Assembly: GCA_900551195.1 (NCBI GenBank)
Contig: URVD01000103.1
Span: forward strand, 1 to 6,505
Origin: an uncultured Collinsella sp.
GTDB lineage: Bacteria > Actinomycetota > Coriobacteriia > Coriobacteriales > Coriobacteriaceae
Length of the DNA stretch: 6,505 bases
Reading direction: 5' to 3'
A program made the position numbers and the translations under genes. Below are positions 1 to 3,093 of this stretch, one piece after another (position 1 is the first letter of the stretch; every line of letters starts with the position of its first letter). The notes beneath the pieces were generated by a model. That model saw nothing but the letters and a program-made list of their open reading frames with translations. It was not told the origin of the DNA and searched no databases.

Positions 1-1
1 C

Positions 2-79
2 GTGGTCGTCGGCCCTTCGGGATGCGGCAAAACAACGCTCCACAACGCCATCGCACCTGCGGAAAGATTTGGGAGGTAA
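2..79 (+). pseudogene. Remnant of an ABC-transporter ATPase (Walker A fragment), cut by the window edge
   Basis: The frame opening at the left edge reads VVVGPSGCGKTTLHNAIAPA and then ERFGR before a TAA at 77-79. GPSGCGKTT is a textbook Walker A (P-loop). The following residues resemble the LLNAIAGLERP that follows Walker A in nitrate/taurine-type and similar ABC importer ATPases, but look eroded (LHNAIAPAER). In an intact ATPase of about 240 residues the Q-loop, ABC signature, Walker B and H-loop lie roughly 40 to 170 residues further on. None of these can be found because the frame stops 15 codons after the P-loop. The likeliest reading is a truncated or frameshifted gene whose 5' part lies outside the window. 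The same frame is open again from 80 to 217 (stop 218-220) without a recognisable motif or a convincing start. Another class of P-loop NTPase remains possible. Confidence 0.55.
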
Positions 80-228
80 GCCCTGGGGCCTCCTGCGGTA
101 ACTAGGGCAGCCGAGGCTATTCGTCTTATTGCTGCAAGAGCGTGGGCTGAGATTTTGGGATGTTGCAAGCTCTTAGCTGAGAGTAGCACTGACATTTGTC
201 CTGAAATGGCTGGTCGTTAGGGGTTGCT

Positions 229-291
229 ACCGGTAGTTGCGGTAGGGTCGGAGCAGATTCTAACTAGAAATGGTGGTCGCCACCGGTTGTT
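229..291. promoter_or_regulatory. Candidate operator pair upstream of the XRE regulator
   Basis: Two near-identical ten-base sites, ACCGGTAGTT (229-238) and ACCGGTTGTT (282-291), lie 53 bases apart, close to five helical turns. The first is embedded in the perfect palindrome CTACCGGTAG (227-236). The second directly follows a 13-base hairpin GGTGG-TCG-CCACC (272-284). XRE regulators commonly bind inverted repeats in their own promoter, so autoregulation is a reasonable inference. I could not place a convincing -35/-10 pair here: TACGAT at 316-321 is a weak -10 without a -35 at proper spacing. Confidence 0.25.
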
Positions 292-330
292 CTCGGCATA
301 CTCGGCTCATTCGATTACGATCACCACATG

Positions 331-336
331 AAAGGA
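331..336 (+). promoter_or_regulatory. Ribosome binding site that sets the start of the XRE regulator
   Basis: AAAGGA lies six bases before ATG 343. The upstream in-frame ATG at 328 has no Shine-Dalgarno sequence before it (it follows ATCACC), and the AAAGGA is inside that longer version. The start at 343 is therefore preferred. Confidence 0.7.
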
Positions 337-342
337 ACTGCT

Positions 343-1281
343 ATGGATCTTGCGATGGCACAGCGGCTCGTTGATCGCCGCAAGGCTGCCGGGCTTTCTC
401 AGGAGGCGCTTGCCGCCCAGCTGGGCGTGAGTCGTCAGGCTGTCAGTAAATGGGAGCGCAGCGAATCTTCGCCCGATACCGATAACCTTATTGCGCTCGC
501 CGCGCTGTATGGCGTGTCGCTGGATGAGCTGCTGTATGGGGAGGCGGTGGATAGCACTGATGACTCGCAGACTGATGATGAGGCACGGAACAGCAACGCC
601 GGCACCAAAGCTTCAGATAAGGCTGAAGAGGCTGAGGCTTCTACTGAGCACGCTGATTGCAGCGATAAGCCACTTGTCGATATTTCCCTCGCGCGCGGCA
701 TCCACGTTATTGATCCCAACAAAGGCGAAGAGGTCCATGTTGGTTGGAATGGCATCCATGTGGCTAACGAGCGCAAGGGTGAAGAGGTCCATGTGGGGCC
801 AGACGGATTGTATATCGATACGCTTGAGGACGATGGACATAGCGTGCATACCAATGACGATGGCACCGTCACCATCGACGGCGAGACGTTTTCCAGCTGG
901 AAGGAAGCACACGACAAGCTCGACCATCATGGCAAGCATTTCCACACCAAGGTCGGACGTGCATGGAACAAATTCCCCTTCCCCGCACTTGTCGCTCTCG
1001 CCTATCTGGTGCTCGGCATTGTCTACAGCACATGGGCTACGGGCCTCTTCCTCGTCTTTTTGATTCCCGTCTATTACGCGCTTGGCGACTTTATCGATCA
1101 ACGCCGCTTATCTAAGCTGATCGATGTCGTCTATTCAGTCAGTGCCGAGACATGGTTCCTCTACATGTGGCTCTGCCTGGGGCAACCCCATCCCGCCTGG
1201 GTAATACTCATCACCATCCCGGTCGTAAAAGCACTCATGCGTTGGTGCCGTAAACAATGGAAGTGCCGCAAACAGGCCTAA
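343..1281 (+). CDS. Membrane-anchored XRE-family transcriptional regulator with beta-repeat linker
   Basis: This 312-residue protein begins with a Cro/C1-type helix-turn-helix at about residues 7-61. The recognition helix is SRQAVSKWE (30-38), and the SPDTDNLIALAALYGVSLDELL continuation is split across helices 4 and 5, as is typical of XRE domains. An acidic, low-complexity linker follows (about 67-110). Then come three 18-residue repeats (119-172, core GIHV...KGEEVHVG), a histidine-rich stretch (H190, H195, H196, H199, H201), and four predicted transmembrane helices (about 215-231, 233-250, 262-279, 285-300). A basic, cysteine-containing tail ends it (CRKQWKCRKQ). The order places the DNA-binding and repeat regions in the cytoplasm, tethered to the membrane. 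Soluble XRE regulators usually end near residue 70-150, so the C-terminal half is the distinctive part. The ligand or stress sensed and the target genes are unknown; self-regulation is only a guess. The gene stands alone: no partner follows before a 448-base spacer. Confidence 0.88.
   Translation: MDLAMAQRLVDRRKAAGLSQEALAAQLGVSRQAVSKWERSESSPDTDNLIALAALYGVSLDELLYGEAVDSTDDSQTDDEARNSNAGTKASDKAEEAEASTEHADCSDKPLVDISLARGIHVIDPNKGEEVHVGWNGIHVANERKGEEVHVGPDGLYIDTLEDDGHSVHTNDDGTVTIDGETFSSWKEAHDKLDHHGKHFHTKVGRAWNKFPFPALVALAYLVLGIVYSTWATGLFLVFLIPVYYALGDFIDQRRLSKLIDVVYSVSAETWFLYMWLCLGQPHPAWVILITIPVVKALMRWCRKQWKCRKQA
697..858 (+). repeat. Three in-frame 54-base repeats in the XRE regulator
   Basis: The encoded units are GIHVIDPNKGEEVHVGWN (119-136), GIHVANERKGEEVHVGPD (137-154) and the more diverged GLYIDTLEDDGHSVHTND (155-172), each exactly 18 residues. 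Units 1 and 2 share GIHV at the start and KGEEVHVG in the second half. At DNA level both carry GAAGAGGTCCATGT. The alternation of hydrophobic and polar residues with Gly/Asn/Asp turns suggests stacked beta-strands or hairpins. This is an inference from pattern, not a recognised named domain. Confidence 0.8.
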
Positions 1282-1330
1282 ACCACCCCAACCAGCCAGC
1301 GCCACTCATCCGACACCGCCTGCCCCTTCC

Positions 1331-1399
1331 AAGTTGCGGTGAGATAGGGACTGTTTTGAAGCTCCAAAGCGCCAAACAGTCCGTATATCACCGCAACTT
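1331..1399. repeat. Large hairpin: 26-base arms, 17-base loop
   Basis: The left arm (1331-1356, beginning AAGTTGCGGTGAGATAGGG) and the right arm (1374-1399, ending ATATCACCGCAACTT) are reverse complements at 24 of 26 positions. The two mismatches are at the CCC/CCG and CTC/ATC positions. The loop is 1357-1373. The stem begins 50 bases after the stop of the XRE regulator. No run of T follows either arm (ACAAACAACT on the plus strand, GGAAGGGGC on the minus strand), so it is not a canonical intrinsic terminator. A dispersed palindromic (REP-like or miniature inverted-repeat) element fits better, although it may still halt or stabilise the upstream transcript. Confidence 0.75.
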
Positions 1400-1410
1400 A
1401 CAAACAACTG

Positions 1411-1447
1411 GGTCAGTTCCGGCACGGAGATTAGCATTGAGCTGACC
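1411..1447. repeat. Weak stem-loop in the spacer
   Basis: GGTCAGTTC (1411-1419) faces GAGCTGACC (1439-1447) with eight of nine Watson-Crick pairs and one G-U pair possible, around a 19-base loop. It sits between the two stronger inverted repeats and may be part of one larger folded element. Taken alone, such a stem could arise by chance. Confidence 0.35.
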
Positions 1448-1461
1448 GCGCGCCAAGAAAA

Positions 1462-1601
1462 GGGCCTATTTACTACGTTTAACTCGAGAGGGCCGACCAT
1501 ACCCGCCTTTTCCGAAAATTGGCAAGCCCTCTACCTGCGGTTTTAATTTCATAATCTTTGTCACGGTCGAGGGTGTGGTAGCAAACGTAGTAGATAGGCC
1601 C
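1462..1601. repeat. 140-base segment bounded by 19-base inverted repeats (MITE-like or structured RNA)
   Basis: GGGCCTATTTACTACGTTT (1462-1480) and AAACGTAGTAGATAGGCCC (1583-1601) are reverse complements at 18 of 19 positions. Pairing can extend outwards by a few A-T pairs (AAA at 1458-1460 with TTT at 1603-1605) after one mismatch. The 102 bases between are comparatively A+T rich and carry no start codon with a ribosome binding site. The arrangement fits a miniature inverted-repeat element or a long-stem RNA. No flanking target-site duplication is evident by eye, so transposition is not shown. Confidence 0.6.
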
Positions 1602-1683
1602 ATTTTGTGGCATACGACCCATACAAGCCCAATCTCGAAGGCTAAAGAGAGCCTCTCATCCACGCCTGTGAGCGAAAACCAAA

Positions 1684-1689
1684 TAGAAT
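1684..1689 (+). promoter_or_regulatory. Possible -10 box for the 106-residue protein gene
   Basis: TAGAAT matches the TATAAT consensus at five of six bases. Transcription from about 1696 would give a leader of about 34 bases before ATG 1730. No -35 box is visible at 16-18 bases upstream (the sequence there is CACGCC or a neighbouring frame of it), so the call rests on the -10 alone. Confidence 0.25.
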
Positions 1690-1720
1690 GAAAGGCAAAT
1701 GGAAAGCCCGTTTGACGAGT

Positions 1721-1725
1721 GGAGG
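1721..1725 (+). promoter_or_regulatory. Ribosome binding site that sets the start at 1730
   Basis: GGAGG ends four bases before ATG 1730. The longer in-frame start at ATG 1688 has no purine-rich site at a suitable distance and overlaps the possible -10 box. The start at 1730 is preferred. Confidence 0.65.
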
Positions 1726-1729
1726 ACAT

Positions 1730-2050
1730 ATGCGCGACGTAGCCGAAAGCGACTGGAAGCTATTTAAGAAAATGCTTCCTCAATGGCAAGAACGTTATAT
1801 GGAAAAGCTCATCGCCCAGTACGTTGAGATGCTGAACGGCGACAGCGAAGCGTCCAGTAGATTTTGGACACTAGAAGAGCGCCTCAATAGAGACAAGCTG
1901 TCCTCAGGCGTAATTGCAAACGACATTCGCCGCAGCACAATGCACCGCGAGATAGCCAATTTGCTTATCGACAGCGTGATCACCCTTGACGACCTTGACG
2001 GTTTTACCGAGGACATTAAGAGCTATGCGCAACACTGGATTGGCCAGTAA
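1730..2050 (+). CDS. Small conserved-type helical protein, function unknown
   Basis: The 106-residue product starts MRDVAESDWKLFKKMLPQWQ. It is hydrophilic, with charged and aromatic residues spaced as in amphipathic helices: about 6-36 (WKLFKKML, RYMEKLIAQYVEML), 44-58 (RFWTLEERLNRDK), 61-82, and a DLDGFTEDIK helix at 88-97. I see no signal peptide, transmembrane segment, zinc motif or helix-turn-helix. From memory, similar small proteins occur widely in Coriobacteriia and some Firmicutes, and some carry the automatic name 'multidrug transporter'. That name would be wrong here because nothing in the sequence could span a membrane. The gene has its own ribosome binding site and appears monocistronic, with hairpins 34 bases after its stop. 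Codon use and composition look like the flanking genes. No function is proposed. Confidence 0.8.
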   Translation: MRDVAESDWKLFKKMLPQWQERYMEKLIAQYVEMLNGDSEASSRFWTLEERLNRDKLSSGVIANDIRRSTMHREIANLLIDSVITLDDLDGFTEDIKSYAQHWIGQ

Positions 2051-2083
2051 GAGCACTGAACGACAGACATCCCCAGCAAAACG

Positions 2084-2125
2084 GGGCGAACGCCGGGCCA
2101 CCTAATGGTTGTCCGGCGTTCGCCC
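2084..2125. terminator. Strong hairpin after the 106-residue protein gene
   Basis: GGGCGAACGCCGG (2084-2096) pairs perfectly with CCGGCGTTCGCCC (2113-2125), 13 bp, with a short inner stem ACC/GGT around TAAT. On the plus strand no T-run follows. Read on the minus strand, CG then TTTT (2081-2078) follows the stem, so it suits termination of leftward transcripts from the acetyltransferase gene better. It may serve as the first half of a double terminator between convergent genes. Confidence 0.6.
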
Positions 2126-2129
2126 AGAT

Positions 2130-2175
2130 AAAACCTGTCACCACAAGGGGGATGGGCGCCTTTTGTGGTGGTTTT
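2130..2175. terminator. Bidirectional intrinsic terminator between convergent genes
   Basis: CACCACAA (2139-2146) pairs with TTGTGGTG (2163-2170). G-U and G-C pairs extend the stem inwards to about 12 pairs. The stem is flanked by AAAA (2130-2133) on the left and TTTT (2172-2175) on the right, the classical A-tract/hairpin/T-tract layout that works in both directions. It lies 80 bases after the stop at 2050 (+) and 18 bases beyond the stop at 2193 (-), as expected for tail-to-tail genes. Confidence 0.75.
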
Positions 2176-2192
2176 GGTACTTGCTTAGCGGG

Positions 2193-2843
2193 CTAGCCCT
2201 GCGTGTCGCCTCCGTACATGTAGACGATAAAGCCGTCGCCGGTGTCTTGGCTGTGATCCTCCAGGATGCGTTTCATGTTGAGGTGCTCGTAGAACTGCCA
2301 GTCGGAGTTGCAGTCGCTCATCAGGAAGAACTTGGTGCACCCGGCTTTGGCGAGTTCGGCGCGCGCAAGGTCGATGAGCTCGCGGCCGAGTCCCTTGCCC
2401 TGCCACTCGGGCACAATGATGATCAGGTTGAGCTGGCCCTGGGCATACTCGTTGCCCGTGGCGGCAAAGCGATCGGCCGTGGCCTTTTCGCGACTGTCGC
2501 CAAAGAGCGAGCCCTCGAGTTTGGCATCGGCGGTCTTTGCCATCTCGGTTGCCTGGGCGAACATCTCGTCGTAGCAGGGTACCCACGTGGGATTGGTACG
2601 AGGCTTGCCGTCCTCGAAGATGCCGATGCAGCAGGCGGCGATAATGCGGCCCTCTGCCTCGGCAACGAGCGCGATAGGGGAGCGCTGCAGCTGCATGGCA
2701 ATGTTGAAGCGCGCGCAGAAATCGGCAGCTTCGACGTCGCCGCGGTTGCGCAGCGTGTTGCACCACAGCTGGTTGTAGATGGCGGCGATGCCGGTCAGGT
2801 CGTCGAGCGTGGCGGCGCGCAGGGTTACGTTGTCAAGGCTCAT
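2193..2843 (-). CDS. GNAT-family N-acetyltransferase
   Basis: The 216-residue protein has the Gcn5-related acetyltransferase fold. The N-terminal strand and helix are VTLRAATLDDLTGIAAIYNQ (6-25), a beta2-beta3 segment is IALVAEAEGRIIAACCIGIF (57-76), and motif A is LNLIIIVPEWQGKGLGRELI (138-157). Within motif A, QGKGLG (148-153) is the acetyl-CoA pyrophosphate-binding loop Q/RxxGxG/A. Motif B follows as FFLMSDCNSDWQFYEHLNMK (172-191), with the usual aromatic YEHLNMK segment. It transfers acetyl from acetyl-CoA to an amine; the acceptor (small molecule, antibiotic or protein) cannot be read from the sequence. The insert at about 78-137, between beta3 and motif A, is longer than in minimal GNATs (about 150 residues) and may form an acceptor lid. 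It is transcribed divergently from the sensor kinase and convergently to the small gene at 1730. Confidence 0.9.
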   Translation of the reverse strand: MSLDNVTLRAATLDDLTGIAAIYNQLWCNTLRNRGDVEAADFCARFNIAMQLQRSPIALVAEAEGRIIAACCIGIFEDGKPRTNPTWVPCYDEMFAQATEMAKTADAKLEGSLFGDSREKATADRFAATGNEYAQGQLNLIIIVPEWQGKGLGRELIDLARAELAKAGCTKFFLMSDCNSDWQFYEHLNMKRILEDHSQDTGDGFIVYMYGGDTQG

Positions 2844-2848
2844 GGAGG

Positions 2849-2854
2849 CTCCTT
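2849..2854 (-). promoter_or_regulatory. Ribosome binding site that sets the acetyltransferase start
   Basis: On the minus strand AAGGAG lies five bases before ATG 2843. A longer in-frame version would begin at TTG 2858, but it would contain this site within its first codons. The ATG start is preferred. Confidence 0.8.
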
Positions 2855-2951
2855 CCAAGTTGGGTCAGGCTATCTATGAGTGTGGCATGGCCGCAGGGGC
2901 GCCGCATCAACCATTCGGTAGACGACCTCCGATTCCACGGGGGCGGAGAGA

Positions 2952-3007
2952 TAGTCATTGGGGACGTTCTTAAACGACTAGTCAGTTAAGAACGTCCCCA
3001 ATGACTA
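2952..3007. repeat. 56-base near-perfect palindrome in the divergent spacer
   Basis: The two 22-base arms (2952-2973, starting TAGTCATTGGGGACG, and 2986-3007, ending CGTCCCCAATGACTA) are perfect reverse complements. The centre is itself the palindrome GACTAGTC (2976-2983), leaving only two mismatched pairs in 28. It lies about 110 bases upstream of the acetyltransferase start and about 90 upstream of the kinase start, at the 5' side of both genes, so it is not a terminator for either. No T-run flanks it. It may be a dispersed palindromic repeat or a cruciform-forming site; a role as a regulator site is possible but its length exceeds usual operators. Confidence 0.85.
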
Positions 3008-3050
3008 CCTAACCGTTTAGCGGTGCGGCGGCTGAATGGGCAGGCTGAGC

Positions 3051-3059
3051 TGGTATCCT
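3051..3059 (+). promoter_or_regulatory. Extended -10 promoter candidate of the sensor kinase gene
   Basis: TGGTATCCT fits the extended -10 pattern TGnTAtnnT, which can function with a poor -35 box; the bases at -35 (CTGAAT, 3032-3037) are indeed poor. A start of transcription near 3066 would leave a leader of about 28 bases to GTG 3094 and would exclude ATG 3061 as the translation start. Confidence 0.4.
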
Positions 3060-3081
3060 TATGCGAAACTGTCTCAACTCG

Positions 3082-3087
3082 ATAGGA
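3082..3087 (+). promoter_or_regulatory. Ribosome binding site supporting a GTG start at 3094
   Basis: ATAGGA lies six bases before GTG 3094. The in-frame ATG at 3061 follows GGTATCCTT with no ribosome binding site. The GTG start also yields a compact signal peptide with a basic N-terminus (MKPSAVLRLALYR). Confidence 0.6.
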
Positions 3088-3093
3088 TTTCAT

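Larger units (their letters stand above)
1282..1729. other. 448-base non-coding spacer rich in inverted repeats
   Basis: No convincing gene lies here. Open frames on both strands lack a good start and lie across inverted repeats, so they are probably by-products of the repeats. Contents in order: a large hairpin (1331-1399), a weaker stem (1411-1447), a 140-base segment bounded by 19-base inverted repeats (1462-1601), a small local stem AGGCT/AGCCT (1639-1654), a -10-like TAGAAT (1684-1689), and the ribosome binding site of the next gene (1721-1725). Base composition is lower in G+C than the flanking genes, especially around 1500-1610. Confidence 0.6.

Noticed and set aside
80..220. Continuation of the ABC remnant frame (46 codons, no stop)
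   Set aside because: It has no ATG/GTG/TTG start with a ribosome binding site and no recognisable ATPase motif, so it is not listed as a gene. It is mentioned only with the remnant.
613..1101. Antisense open frame of 162 codons within the XRE regulator
   Set aside because: It is a shadow of a well-supported gene, with no start signal or motif.
1257..1445. 62-codon plus-strand open frame overlapping the end of the XRE gene
   Set aside because: It overlaps the 3' end of the regulator out of frame, has no ribosome binding site, and crosses the hairpin 1331-1399.
1306..1729. Two overlapping minus-strand open frames of 64 and 87 codons in the spacer
   Set aside because: They pass straight through the inverted repeats, lack a good ribosome binding site and show no domain. 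If similar peptides recur in related genomes, that would reflect spread of the DNA repeat rather than a protein.
2185..2766. 193-codon open frame on the minus strand, shifted relative to the acetyltransferase
   Set aside because: It overlaps the real gene in another frame and reads as an Arg/His-rich low-complexity translation typical of an out-of-frame G+C-rich gene.
2109..2879. Long open frame of 256 codons on the plus strand
   Set aside because: It runs antisense to the acetyltransferase, whose GNAT motifs and ribosome binding site are clear. It also begins inside the terminator hairpins and has no domain signature.
1282..3060. Possible CRISPR array from the repeated palindromes
   Set aside because: The palindromes differ in sequence and are separated by genes. 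There is no regular repeat-spacer spacing.
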